Shown: one piece after another, positions 18,582 to 26,773 of the stretch
Numbering within the stretch: the stretch's first letter is position 1
Layout of the letters: every line of letters begins with the position of its first letter
Assembly: GCA_965368185.1 (NCBI GenBank)
Contig: CBDULZ010000001.1
Location: 1-64,000, forward strand
Direction: 5' to 3'
DNA length: 64,000 nucleotides
Source: Kriegella sp965368185
GTDB taxonomy: Bacteria > Bacteroidota > Bacteroidia > Flavobacteriales > Flavobacteriaceae
Translations under genes and position numbers: made by a program
The notes under the pieces: generated by a model
Seen by the model: the letters and a program-made list of their open reading frames with translations, nothing else
What the model was told of the DNA's origin: nothing
The model's database searches: none

Positions 18582-18993
18582 ACTTCAAAGGTTTTTTAGT
18601 TAGCGTTAGAAATTGTTGGATTCATTGAGTAATTATTTGATTAATTGGAGATTAATTAATGGTTTTTTTAGAGAATAGTTTTTAAATGAAGAACTTTAAG
18701 CATTCGTATGATTAGCTGATTGGAATTAAAAAGAGACAGGTAAATTTCATTCTTAGCACACAAAGAGACTACAAGACCGTTATTTTCATGGATCATGGTT
18801 CCGATATTCATTTACGTCATTGGCTCACAATTCAACATTGGCACCGACCCTTAACTTTCCTGTAACTTGAAATTAGTGTCGGGGTAGAAAGACACTTTCA
18901 GTCTCGGTGTGAATTTTAATATTTCGGTTGTGGCATAGAGAATAGGCCAGTACAATTCCCACTACAATATTTAAATAATTTTCTGTAGTAAAT

Positions 18994-19037
18994 TTGCAAG
19001 TTTTAAATTTCTATTGCAAAATTGCAAATTATTGCAT
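18994..19037. repeat. Cluster of TTGCAA words
   Basis: TTGCAA occurs at 18994-18999, 19014-19019 and 19022-19027, with a near copy TTGCAT at 19032-19037. The spacings of 20, 8 and 10 bases could be helical-phase related. A shared TTGCA core also forms part of the palindrome at 19126. It may be an activator or repressor site for susC. Confidence 0.35.
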
Positions 19038-19125
19038 TATACTAGACATTAACCAAATTTTATCAATTAATTTGACCAATATATAGATAATATTGGAATA
19101 TGTTATGTTATTCCACAATAATATA

Positions 19126-19143
19126 TGTGCAATTATTTGCACA
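19126..19143. promoter_or_regulatory. Palindromic operator candidate upstream of susC
   Basis: TGTGCAA-TTAT-TTGCACA is a perfect inverted repeat with seven-base arms and a four-base spacer, the shape of a dimeric regulator site. It lies about 545 bases from the susC ATG, which is far for a classical operator. Confidence 0.35.
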
Positions 19144-19397
19144 ACCTATCATAATTTAATGGCGAAAGACGCAAAACACCCTATGGAACAGGGCCTTTGA
19201 CACTTTGGTCTTACTTAATATAGGCTGAATAATTGTAGTAGCAATATTACATCTAAAAACCGAGCAAAAAGCCAGTTGGTTTTTAGTTTCAGCGGTTTTC
19301 AGATTGAATTATTTTATGGCAACCGAGAAGATAATTGGTTGAAAATACACACTACAATAAGGGGCCGTATTTTAATAAATCGGAAGCATTACACCAT

Positions 19398-21050
19398 TTA
19401 ATTTAGCAATTGTCTGGCATGGGCCATAGCCGAATCGGACAAGTCTTTACCCCCAAGCATTTCGGCTAGCTCCTCTACTCTTTCGTCTTGATCCAGCTTT
19501 TTCATTTTGGTTCCGGTGATACCATTGTTTTCTTGCTTGTAGACTTTAAAATGATGGTCGCCCTTTGAAGCGACTTGCGGAAGGTGGGTGATGGAAAACA
19601 CTTGCATTGTTTTGCCCATATCTTTCATAATATCCCCCATACGATTTGAAACCTCTCCCGAGACCCCGGTATCGATTTCATCGAACATAATCGTCGGAAG
19701 ATTTTCGTATTTGGCCAGAATAGCCTTTATCGTCAACATGATTCGGGAAAGTTCTCCTCCGGAAGCAACTTTTTTCAAAGCTCCGAAATCACTTCCCTTG
19801 TTGGCTGAAAACAAAAATGTCAAATCGTCTTTACCATTACTTTTAAATTCCGCGGCCGACGTTATTTCGATTTTAAAAGTCGCATCGGGGAGTCCAAGCG
19901 GTATCAAACTATCTTGCAGCTGTTTTTTCAACCCAGGGAGCACTTTATTTCGCTGTCTATTAAGTTGAACCGCTTTTTCGTCCAATGCAGTATGAAGCGC
20001 TCCAAGTTCTTTTTCCTTTTCCCAAATTGAAGTCTCAATATTCTCAGTAATGGCGACCTTCTCTGCGAGGCCGTCCCTTATGCTTACTAATTCGGAAATA
20101 TCAGCTGCCTTATGTTTCTTTTGAAGGTCGTAGAGCAGCTGTAGTTTTGTATTTACCTCTTCAAGTAATTGTGGATTAGCCTCCGCCCCTTCCTGTAAAC
20201 GATTTACTTCACCTGAAATATCGTCTAGCTCTATCAAGACAGATTGTATTCGTTCATTAAGTTCGGAAAATTGACTTCCAAAATTCGATAATTTAGAGGC
20301 AACCTGTTTCAGCTCCAACATGAGTTGTAACACCCCCACCTGTTCATCATTCAAGAGTTGATTTCCGTGGGATAGCAATTCAAGTAATGTTTCAACGTTA
20401 TTTAATTGTTCGTACTGCTCTTCAAGTTCCTCCAGAATTCCTTTTTGCAAAGGAGCACTTTGCAGCTCTTTCAACAAAAAGCTGTTGTACTCATGCTCTT
20501 TTGTCGCATTTTTCTGAAATTCAATCAGTTCGTCCAGTTCATTCGACACACGTTTATATATTGATAAAACCTTAGAGTATTCCACCAGTGCCGATCCATT
20601 TCCTGCTAAAGCATCGATTACCCTTAATTGAAAATCATTATCGGTCAATTGCATCGTCTGATGCTGCGAATGCACATCGATCAATCTGTTCCCAAGTAGC
20701 GTAACTATATCCAAAGTTACTGGAGTATCGTTTATAAAAGCTCTTGACTTTCCATTCGGCCGTATTTCACGTCGAACTATCGTTTTCTGTTCATAATCCA
20801 AATCATTTTCTTCAAAAAATGGGTCCAAACCATATTTGTCGACTGCAAATTCAGCCTCTACAACACATTTTTGATCTTTATTTCGTAAAGAGGATAAATC
20901 GGCACGCTTGCCCAAAACCAAGGAAAGCCCTCCCAATAGAATTGATTTTCCGGCACCTGTTTCACCAGTGATGCAGGTGAATCCTTGTAAAAAAGAAACA
21001 TTTAAATCGTCAATTAAAGCGTAGTTCTTTATGGAAAGTTTTGTCAGCAT
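19398..21050 (-). CDS. recN: DNA repair protein RecN
   Basis: RecN is an SMC-like ATPase acting in double-strand break repair. With the start at 21050 the protein has 550 residues: MLTKLSIKNYALIDDL at the N-terminus, Walker A GETGAGKS at 29-36, a long central coiled-coil of about 300 residues, a signature region VASGGELSR, and a Walker B near IMFDEIDTGVSG. The frame is open upstream to 21149, but those 33 residues are hydrophobic and overlap nothing conserved; family members start at the chosen Met. It is the last gene of the BamD-RpoZ-CoaBC-PorD run, 55 bases after PorD. Confidence 0.95.
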   Translation of the reverse strand: MLTKLSIKNYALIDDLNVSFLQGFTCITGETGAGKSILLGGLSLVLGKRADLSSLRNKDQKCVVEAEFAVDKYGLDPFFEENDLDYEQKTIVRREIRPNGKSRAFINDTPVTLDIVTLLGNRLIDVHSQHQTMQLTDNDFQLRVIDALAGNGSALVEYSKVLSIYKRVSNELDELIEFQKNATKEHEYNSFLLKELQSAPLQKGILEELEEQYEQLNNVETLLELLSHGNQLLNDEQVGVLQLMLELKQVASKLSNFGSQFSELNERIQSVLIELDDISGEVNRLQEGAEANPQLLEEVNTKLQLLYDLQKKHKAADISELVSIRDGLAEKVAITENIETSIWEKEKELGALHTALDEKAVQLNRQRNKVLPGLKKQLQDSLIPLGLPDATFKIEITSAAEFKSNGKDDLTFLFSANKGSDFGALKKVASGGELSRIMLTIKAILAKYENLPTIMFDEIDTGVSGEVSNRMGDIMKDMGKTMQVFSITHLPQVASKGDHHFKVYKQENNGITGTKMKKLDQDERVEELAEMLGGKDLSDSAMAHARQLLN

Positions 21051-21105
21051 TCGGTTGAAAAATAATGCCGTAAAGATAATCGATAATACCCTAAAAAAAT
21101 GGAGA

Positions 21106-21999
21106 TCAGAATTTAATATCGTTCCAAGTACTAGAATACAAAGGTGCAATTCTGTTGAGTGTCTCTTTCAAACTTACAATATCCACTTTGGGGCCATCGG
21201 AGAATATATTTTGTATTTCTTCGGATTTAGCATCAAAAAATGTCTGTATCAAAAAAGCATTCGGCCTGCGTTTTATCATCGTTTCAAAAAGCTTCATCGA
21301 TCCCGCGACTACTTGCTTTCCCGTGCTATTGTTATCTCCCAAAATATCAAGGCCCTTTCTATGGTAATTGTACATGGCCACCCGATATTCCCTGTAGGTA
21401 TTTGACAAAAGGTTATCGACCAAATCAAACCGGCCACGATCGTTATCGGCCGTATGCGTCCACCCGGAAGCACTATTACCCTGTGCTTGAGTCACAATCT
21501 TTTGTGCTGTCCTATAGTATTCCGTACCGCCCTCCAATGCAAAAGTATCGGCATCAAGCCCTAAAAGAATATAGGCATAATAAGAAATTACACTTACCAA
21601 ATTGGTTTCGAATACATTTGGATTAAACACTAGCGGCTGAAATTCGATATAGTCGAAATTGAAGGCATTATCCTTAAAATTAAAAACGGGACTTTCGTAG
21701 GAAGTGTTAAAAACAGGTCTGGAAGATTGTATTTGAATATTTGCATCAAACCGATTCGATTCATAATTGGTAACCGTAATGAACATTTGGGCATTTATTC
21801 TCTCATTCTCTTTAAAAACCCTATTGGTCCATTTGGTTTTGTTAACGAAATCATTCAGGGAACGCTCCAAGGTTTTGAATATCTGCTGATTGGTCTGAGA
21901 TACCTGATCCGAGTTTACGGTAACCGTACAATTGAACTCCTGCGCACCCACGAACTGGAAAACAACCAAGCACAAAAGGATTGAGAGTAAATTACGCAT
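21106..21999 (-). CDS. porD: DUF4835 protein, PorD-like type IX secretion component
   Basis: A signal peptide (about residues 1-19, ending in GAQ) precedes a mature protein that starts EFNCTVTVN, the DUF4835 signature; the region with NYESNRFDANIQIQSSRP and the helical C-terminal half are also typical. PorD-type proteins are periplasmic or outer-membrane associated and needed for type IX protein secretion and gliding in related bacteria. At 297 residues it is full length. The ATG overlaps the coaBC stop by eight bases. Co-location with bamD suggests shared demand for outer membrane assembly; its exact molecular role is not known to me. Confidence 0.85.
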   Translation of the reverse strand: MRNLLSILLCLVVFQFVGAQEFNCTVTVNSDQVSQTNQQIFKTLERSLNDFVNKTKWTNRVFKENERINAQMFITVTNYESNRFDANIQIQSSRPVFNTSYESPVFNFKDNAFNFDYIEFQPLVFNPNVFETNLVSVISYYAYILLGLDADTFALEGGTEYYRTAQKIVTQAQGNSASGWTHTADNDRGRFDLVDNLLSNTYREYRVAMYNYHRKGLDILGDNNSTGKQVVAGSMKLFETMIKRRPNAFLIQTFFDAKSEEIQNIFSDGPKVDIVSLKETLNRIAPLYSSTWNDIKF

Positions 22000-23197
22000 T
22001 TGTTCGAGTTATGATTTCGTTTAAAATATCTAAAGCCACTTCGGCCTTGCTTTTTAATTCAAACGCTTTAATCGTCGAATTCTTATCTATAAACGTTATT
22101 TTATTGGTAGGCTTCCCGAAACCCGCTCCGACATCGTTCAATGAATTTAAGACAATGGCATCGAGGTGTTTCTTTTTGAGTTTTGCTTGTGCATTTTCCA
22201 ACTCATTTTCCGTTTCCAGAGCAAAACCAACGAGATATTGATTTTTCTTTCGTTCACCCAGGGTCATTAAAATATCTTTGTTCTTGACCAACTCAATGGC
22301 AAAGTCTTCTGCCTTCTTTTTTATTTTTTGTTCAGCAGCGATCTTAGGCTTATAATCGGCTACTGCTGCTGCACAGATAGCAATATCGATAGTATCATAA
22401 TGGCTAAGGGTCGCATCGAACATTTGGTCAGCAGTAACTACACGTACCAGTTGTATTGCCTCATCATCCACCGATAAATGCGTAGGTCCTGAAATCAAAA
22501 CTACCCGACCTCCTAATTTGGCGGCCGCTTTGGCTAATTCGAATCCCATCAAACCAGAGGCATGATTGCCTATAAAACGTACTGGATCGATGGGCTCATG
22601 GGTCGGGCCCGCAGTTATCAAAAGACTTTTCCCTTGCAACGACTGATCTTTTGACAAATAGGTCTTCAAAAACTCAAGCATATCTTCAGGCTCGGCCATT
22701 CTTCCTTCCCCAAACAACCCACTAGCCAACTCCCCTGAGGTGGCTGGAATCATGATATTACCGTAGGATTGCAATTTCTTAAGTGATGTGTCGGTGGAAG
22801 GATGCTTGTACATATCCAAATCCATGGCCGGGGCAAAGAAAACCGGACACTTTGCCGAAAGATAGACAGCGAGCAATAAATTGTCACACGAACCGCTTGC
22901 CATTTTTGACAAGGTATTGGCAGTGGCCGGGGCTATCAACATATAATCGGCCCAAAGCCCAAGTTCTACATGATTGTTCCAATCTACGCCATCTTCATCC
23001 TCCTTCACAAAAGAGGATAAAACAGGATTCTTGGATAGGGTGGCCAAAGTAAGCGGAGAAACAAAAGAGCTGGCACTATCTGTCATAATCACTTTGACAT
23101 TGGCACCAGCTTTAATCAATAAACGAACAAGGAAAGTCGTTTTATAAGCAGCAATCCCCCCAGTTATACCTAAAAGGATGTTTTTACCGCTCAACAT
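21992..23197 (-). CDS. coaBC: Bifunctional phosphopantothenoylcysteine decarboxylase / phosphopantothenate-cysteine ligase
   Basis: It makes 4'-phosphopantetheine from 4'-phosphopantothenate and cysteine. Residues 1-180 are the flavin-dependent CoaC domain with H76 (WNNHVELG); residues about 185-401 are CoaB, with the GPTHEPIDPVRF motif and the KIKKK loop. Two CoaC motifs differ from the E. coli Dfp form: the PxMN motif reads PAMD (123-126) and the ACGD clamp motif reads ASGL (158-161), so the reactive Cys is a Ser. It lies 4 bases after rpoZ and overlaps porD. Identity is certain from overall layout; the chemistry of the reduction step is open. Confidence 0.94.
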   Translation of the reverse strand: MLSGKNILLGITGGIAAYKTTFLVRLLIKAGANVKVIMTDSASSFVSPLTLATLSKNPVLSSFVKEDEDGVDWNNHVELGLWADYMLIAPATANTLSKMASGSCDNLLLAVYLSAKCPVFFAPAMDLDMYKHPSTDTSLKKLQSYGNIMIPATSGELASGLFGEGRMAEPEDMLEFLKTYLSKDQSLQGKSLLITAGPTHEPIDPVRFIGNHASGLMGFELAKAAAKLGGRVVLISGPTHLSVDDEAIQLVRVVTADQMFDATLSHYDTIDIAICAAAVADYKPKIAAEQKIKKKAEDFAIELVKNKDILMTLGERKKNQYLVGFALETENELENAQAKLKKKHLDAIVLNSLNDVGAGFGKPTNKITFIDKNSTIKAFELKSKAEVALDILNEIITRTNA

Positions 23198-23201
23198 ACG
23201 T

Positions 23202-23534
23202 CTAGGCGTCTTTCTCGGTGTTCCTATAGTAAATTTTATCCTCTAACCACTCTTCAACCGCCAAAGCATGTGGCTTTGGCAATTTTTCGTAGAATTTCGA
23301 TACTTCGATCTGTTCTTTGTTCTCAAAAACTTCCTCCAAGCTATCGCTGTAGGTGGCAAATTCTTCCAATTTCTCCAAAAGTTCCTTTTTGATTTCAGAA
23401 TTGATCTGAATCGCTCTTTTGGCCGTTATTGAAATAGCCTCGTAAATATTATCCGTTTGCTCGTCGAACTCATTCCGGTTTATGGTTACCGTCGATGCAG
23501 GGGCTTTTGAATTCTTTAAATCATTCATATTCAT
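23202..23534 (-). CDS. rpoZ: RNA polymerase omega subunit (Bacteroidota form)
   Basis: A 110-residue protein with the omega core NIYEAISITAKRAIQIN (about 29-45), where the omega family has a helix that contacts beta'. The following acidic segment and C-terminal PHALAVEEWLEDKIYYR are typical of flavobacterial omega subunits rather than the E. coli form. Omega helps assemble and stabilise RNA polymerase. It lies 12 bases after bamD and 4 bases before coaBC, the same omega-CoaBC neighbourhood seen in many bacteria. Confidence 0.88.
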   Translation of the reverse strand: MNMNDLKNSKAPASTVTINRNEFDEQTDNIYEAISITAKRAIQINSEIKKELLEKLEEFATYSDSLEEVFENKEQIEVSKFYEKLPKPHALAVEEWLEDKIYYRNTEKDA

Positions 23535-23546
23535 GATACCGTTAAT

Positions 23547-24371
23547 TTATTTTGCTTCTGTATTTGGAGAGAACCGTATTAGTTCTTTCTCGATCTTTTC
23601 CAACAGGTCCTTCGCTTCTTTCTCATATTCTGTTTCGGGATACTGCTTTTTTAACGCCGCATAAGCCTCTTTGGCATCCTTTAATCGCCCAGGCTTTAAA
23701 ACATCAAAACTGTTCAACGCCAATCTGGTCGCCGAATCGAATTTATAAAACAAGGCATCTTCCCGATAGATCGATCCCGGATTATCGGAAATAAAGTTAT
23801 CGAAAGCAGCTATGGCAGGGGTTAAAAACGTATAGTCAAATTCCCCTATTTTGTTGAATTGTTTGGCGATTTCATACGCCTTACGCTCCTTTTTCGTCGT
23901 TAGCTCCTTTGCCATCATATTGGCTTCGGCAAAATATTCGGAATCGGGATATGCGTTAATAAAGCTCTGGAGTTTAGTCAGCGCCTTATCGGTATCCGTT
24001 TGATCTAACGAATATGTGGGCGATAGTTTAAAATAACTTTTTGCCACCAAGAAACTGGCTTGGGCGGCCTTTTCGCTTTTCGGATATGATTTGATAAAAC
24101 GCTCAAATTGATATCCAGCCATATTATAGTCCTTTCTCTGGAAATAAGAATCGGCCAAAAAGAACATTACCCGCTCACCCTGGGGTTTCCCGACGTATTT
24201 GGGCGCAATTTGCTCAAAAAGACGATTGGCACGTTTAAAGTCTTGTTCCTCATAGAATTTCTGGGCCATATCATACTTGGCCTTTACATCCTCATTTTTT
24301 AGCACCTTTTGGTATTCGCTGCAGCTAAAAAAGGCCATGGCCACAAAAACTACAGGAATGAAGCGTCTCAT
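23547..24371 (-). CDS. bamD: Outer membrane protein assembly factor BamD
   Basis: The lipoprotein signal MRRFIPVVFVAMAFFSC gives lipid Cys17, followed by TPR-like helices (YEEQDFKRANRLFEQ, then FFLADSYFQRKDYNMAGYQFE) typical of BamD. It works with BamA to fold outer membrane barrels such as the TonB receptors encoded in this window. The frame also has an ATG at 24383, but a promoter element ends only four bases before it, and ATG at 24371 begins a normal signal peptide, so I prefer the latter (274 residues). It heads the bamD-rpoZ-coaBC-porD-recN operon. Confidence 0.9.
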   Translation of the reverse strand: MRRFIPVVFVAMAFFSCSEYQKVLKNEDVKAKYDMAQKFYEEQDFKRANRLFEQIAPKYVGKPQGERVMFFLADSYFQRKDYNMAGYQFERFIKSYPKSEKAAQASFLVAKSYFKLSPTYSLDQTDTDKALTKLQSFINAYPDSEYFAEANMMAKELTTKKERKAYEIAKQFNKIGEFDYTFLTPAIAAFDNFISDNPGSIYREDALFYKFDSATRLALNSFDVLKPGRLKDAKEAYAALKKQYPETEYEKEAKDLLEKIEKELIRFSPNTEAK

Positions 24372-24387
24372 TTTAAAAAACATTTTG

Positions 24388-24395
24388 CAAAATTA
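24388..24395 (-). promoter_or_regulatory. Bacteroidota -7 promoter element for the bamD operon
   Basis: Minus-strand TAATTTTG is an exact TAnnTTTG match. It is 16 bases from the preferred bamD start at 24371 but only 4 from the upstream ATG at 24383. Confidence 0.55.
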
Positions 24396-24512
24396 CGGAT
24401 TATGAACGGATATAAAAAACATTTTTGAACAGCTAAAATAGGTGTCTATACAGGAATACACCTCACCTTTAGCGAAGATTTAACGCTGATTACCATCTTT
24501 TTCGTATTCCAA

Positions 24513-25409
24513 CTAGGCATGAACCTGCAAAAACGGCTTTACAAAAGCGGTCAGCTTTTGCTTTAAACCGGGAGTAGCCTCCACCAATGGCAAGCGTACC
24601 TTTGCTGTTGAAAGTGCCAATATTTCGAATATCGCCTTGATTCCTGCCGGATTTCCTTCCTCAAAAATAAGCTCCATACCATCTTGAAGACCATAGTGCA
24701 GTTCGAAAGCTTGGTCACCCTGCCGTTCCAACCCTAATCGAATCATTTTTGAAAATTCAGCCGGAAGTCCTTGACCTAGTACCGAAATCACTCCTAAACC
24801 TCCGGCAAGAACTGTCGGCAATGCCGTAAGGTCATCACCCGAAAGAACCATAAAATCGGTTGGTTTTTGCTTGATAATTTTCATCACCTGCGCCATACTT
24901 CCGGAAGCCTCCTTTACCGCGACTATATTATCGAATTCCTTGGCCAAACGGAGCACAGTTTCAGGTAAAACATTACTGCCTGTTCTACCTGGAACATTGT
25001 AAAGTATAATTGGCTTGGAAGATGCTATGGCGATAGCTTTGAAGTGTTGATAAATACCCTCTTGCGTCGGCCTATTATAATAAGGAGATACCGATAGAAT
25101 CGCCTCAAAAGAATTTAAATCACGTTCTTGCAGCTCATTCACTACAGCAGTAGTATTATTTCCTCCAATACCCAAAACGAGTGGCAATCGACCTGCATTG
25201 GTTTTTTGAATTGTTTTAATTACCACCGATTTTTCATCGGCGGTAAGGGTGACCGATTCGGCTGTAGTGCCTAAAATCACCAAATAATCAACGCCCCCAT
25301 TTATACAATGCTCGGTTACACGCTGCAAAGCGTCGACATCGACCGACAGGTCTTCTTTAAATGGTGTAATCAAGGCAACACCGGTTCCGCGCAACTGTTC
25401 CATCTTCAA
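24513..25409 (-). CDS. dapA: 4-hydroxy-tetrahydrodipicolinate synthase
   Basis: DapA condenses pyruvate and aspartate semialdehyde in the lysine/diaminopimelate pathway. The TIM barrel carries the Schiff-base lysine K166 (VAVKEASG), Y137 in LYNVPGRTG, and the GTTAES loop (47-52) whose threonines belong to the catalytic triad. At 298 residues it is full length. ATG at 25409 overlaps the stop of the preceding DUF6913 gene by four bases; ATG at 25403 is an alternative start. DapF, a later step, is encoded at 43344. Confidence 0.96.
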   Translation of the reverse strand: MKMEQLRGTGVALITPFKEDLSVDVDALQRVTEHCINGGVDYLVILGTTAESVTLTADEKSVVIKTIQKTNAGRLPLVLGIGGNNTTAVVNELQERDLNSFEAILSVSPYYNRPTQEGIYQHFKAIAIASSKPIILYNVPGRTGSNVLPETVLRLAKEFDNIVAVKEASGSMAQVMKIIKQKPTDFMVLSGDDLTALPTVLAGGLGVISVLGQGLPAEFSKMIRLGLERQGDQAFELHYGLQDGMELIFEEGNPAGIKAIFEILALSTAKVRLPLVEATPGLKQKLTAFVKPFLQVHA

Positions 25410-25936
25410 ATTTCGTTTAGGACCCTCAAATATTTCTTCAATTCCAATTTAAATGTCTTGAAATCTTCTATAGGTGAATCCAATATCAAATCGTTATAAC
25501 TCTTATCTACTTCCTTAAAGCCGACCCTTACCCTCGCCCTTGTTTTAACACTCATCAACTGGACCAACAAATTCTCCTCTTTGTAATAATTGACCAACAA
25601 ATCATATTCCCTACTCAAAAACTCAAGTGCATAGCTGTTCTCGATTTTTCCGTTCCACCCCAAATCCTTATCGGAGAATACCGGGGTAGCGTAGGGCGAG
25701 TTTTTGTCATAATACCCTTTATAACCGATTATCTTAACGGCACTGGGTCTTATCGAAAACTCTTCAACAAACTCATAGAACAAATTGGCATTGTCAAAAG
25801 CATCTAAATCAACAATACAACCAATCGAGGTAATTCCCTTTTCCCTTTCAATATCGGGTGAAGGTTTGCTCAATTCTTCCTTTAGAAATTTAACTGCGGA
25901 TTTATGCTTAAACTTGTCTTTTATTCCCTTAAACAT
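25406..25936 (-). CDS. DUF6913-type protein of unknown function
   Basis: A 176-residue cytoplasmic protein without signal peptide or membrane helix. The N-terminus is basic (GIKDKFKHKSAVKFL), the middle has SIGCIVDLDAFDNANLFYEFVEEF, and the rest is rich in Lys/Asp. I recognise it as a small flavobacterial family found ahead of dapA, most likely DUF6913; no activity is known. Four-base overlap with dapA implies translational coupling. A TACATTTG promoter element lies 17 bases upstream of the ATG. Confidence 0.7.
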   Translation of the reverse strand: MFKGIKDKFKHKSAVKFLKEELSKPSPDIEREKGITSIGCIVDLDAFDNANLFYEFVEEFSIRPSAVKIIGYKGYYDKNSPYATPVFSDKDLGWNGKIENSYALEFLSREYDLLVNYYKEENLLVQLMSVKTRARVRVGFKEVDKSYNDLILDSPIEDFKTFKLELKKYLRVLNEI

Positions 25937-25953
25937 GTACTTTTACATTTCAG

Positions 25954-25961
25954 CAAATGTA
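25954..25961 (-). promoter_or_regulatory. Bacteroidota -7 promoter element for DUF6913-dapA
   Basis: Minus-strand TACATTTG matches TAnnTTTG exactly, 17 bases before the DUF6913 ATG, in the 69-base gap between divergent genes. Confidence 0.5.
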
Positions 25962-26005
25962 AAGAATATCCGCGCATATTTCTTTCGACGAAGATAAAAA
26001 CTATA

Positions 26006-26773
26006 ATGGATTTAAAAATTAAACATTTTGTTATATTCATAACAATCGGTTTAACCCTTTCCTGCAAACAACATGTTCAAAATGTTTCAAAAATTGAGGG
26101 AAAAGAAATTCTTCTTGATACTTTAATTTCACAAAAAGACTCCGTCAAAACTTATATAAAACCCTATCATGACCGCATCAACCAGATACTCGATAGTGTG
26201 TTGGCCTATGCTCCGGAAAAAATCACCAAAACAGACGGACAATACAATACAACGGCCGGAAACATGCTTGCCGATATTGTTTTTACGGAAGCTGCACCTA
26301 TTTTTAAATCCCGTAGTGGTAACAGCCTAGATTTCGTCTTATTGAACCATGGGGGCATTCGTTCCATTATTTCGAAGGGAAATATTTCGGCACGTACAGC
26401 TTTTGAAGTAATGCCCTTTGAAAATACTATCGTCGTCGTGGAACTCTCGGGGACATCGATAAAAAAAATGCTTGCCTATCTGTTAGATAGTGGCTTAGCA
26501 CACCCTATTTCTGGCGTTCAGGTCATTTTAAATAATGACAACACATTGGCTTCCGTAAAAATTCAGGGGAAACCATTTGACGAAAATCGTAATTATTTTG
26601 TAGCGACATCAGATTATCTTGCCGCTGGCGGCGACAGCATGATTTTTTTTAAAGACGCCATTAGTGCCACTACTATCGACTACTTGATAAGAAATGCAAT
26701 GATCGACTATTTTAAGAAAGTCGATACCGTTGCCCCTAAAGTTGATGAACGATTTTACAGACTGGCCCCATGA
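26006..26773 (+). CDS. 5'-nucleotidase C-terminal-domain lipoprotein
   Basis: The start is set at ATG 26006, which begins a lipoprotein signal ending LTLSC (Cys20); the frame is open upstream to 25904, but that part overlaps the divergent gene. The mature part is the C-terminal substrate-binding domain of UshA-type 5'-nucleotidases, with the segments NTTAGNMLADI, LLNHGGIRS and ATSDYLAAGGDSM, which bind the nucleoside. It lacks the metallophosphatase domain, supplied by the next gene, whose ATG overlaps this stop by four bases. Residues after the lipid Cys are K-Q-H, without the acidic pattern, suggesting a periplasm-facing location. Confidence 0.88.
   Translation: MDLKIKHFVIFITIGLTLSCKQHVQNVSKIEGKEILLDTLISQKDSVKTYIKPYHDRINQILDSVLAYAPEKITKTDGQYNTTAGNMLADIVFTEAAPIFKSRSGNSLDFVLLNHGGIRSIISKGNISARTAFEVMPFENTIVVVELSGTSIKKMLAYLLDSGLAHPISGVQVILNNDNTLASVKIQGKPFDENRNYFVATSDYLAAGGDSMIFFKDAISATTIDYLIRNAMIDYFKKVDTVAPKVDERFYRLAP

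Larger units (their letters stand above)
18582..19397. other. Long non-coding region upstream of susC
   Basis: About 816 bases without a convincing ORF lie between susC (minus) and the end of recN (minus). The right part is very AT-rich. It holds a cluster of TTGCAA words at 18994, 19014 and 19022, an inverted repeat CAAATT-N9-AATTTG at 19054-19074, and a palindrome at 19126-19143. No exact TAnnTTTG promoter facing susC was seen. It probably holds the susC promoter and operators and a long 5' leader; no riboswitch was recognised. Confidence 0.5.

Noticed and set aside
18780..18900. Riboswitch-like hairpin CCGAC/GTCGG upstream of susC
   Set aside because: Only a five-base stem with a long loop, and no cobalamin or other riboswitch core was seen.
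21051..21149. Hydrophobic N-terminal extension of RecN
   Set aside because: A cytoplasmic repair ATPase would not need it and family members begin at the MLTKLSIKNY methionine.
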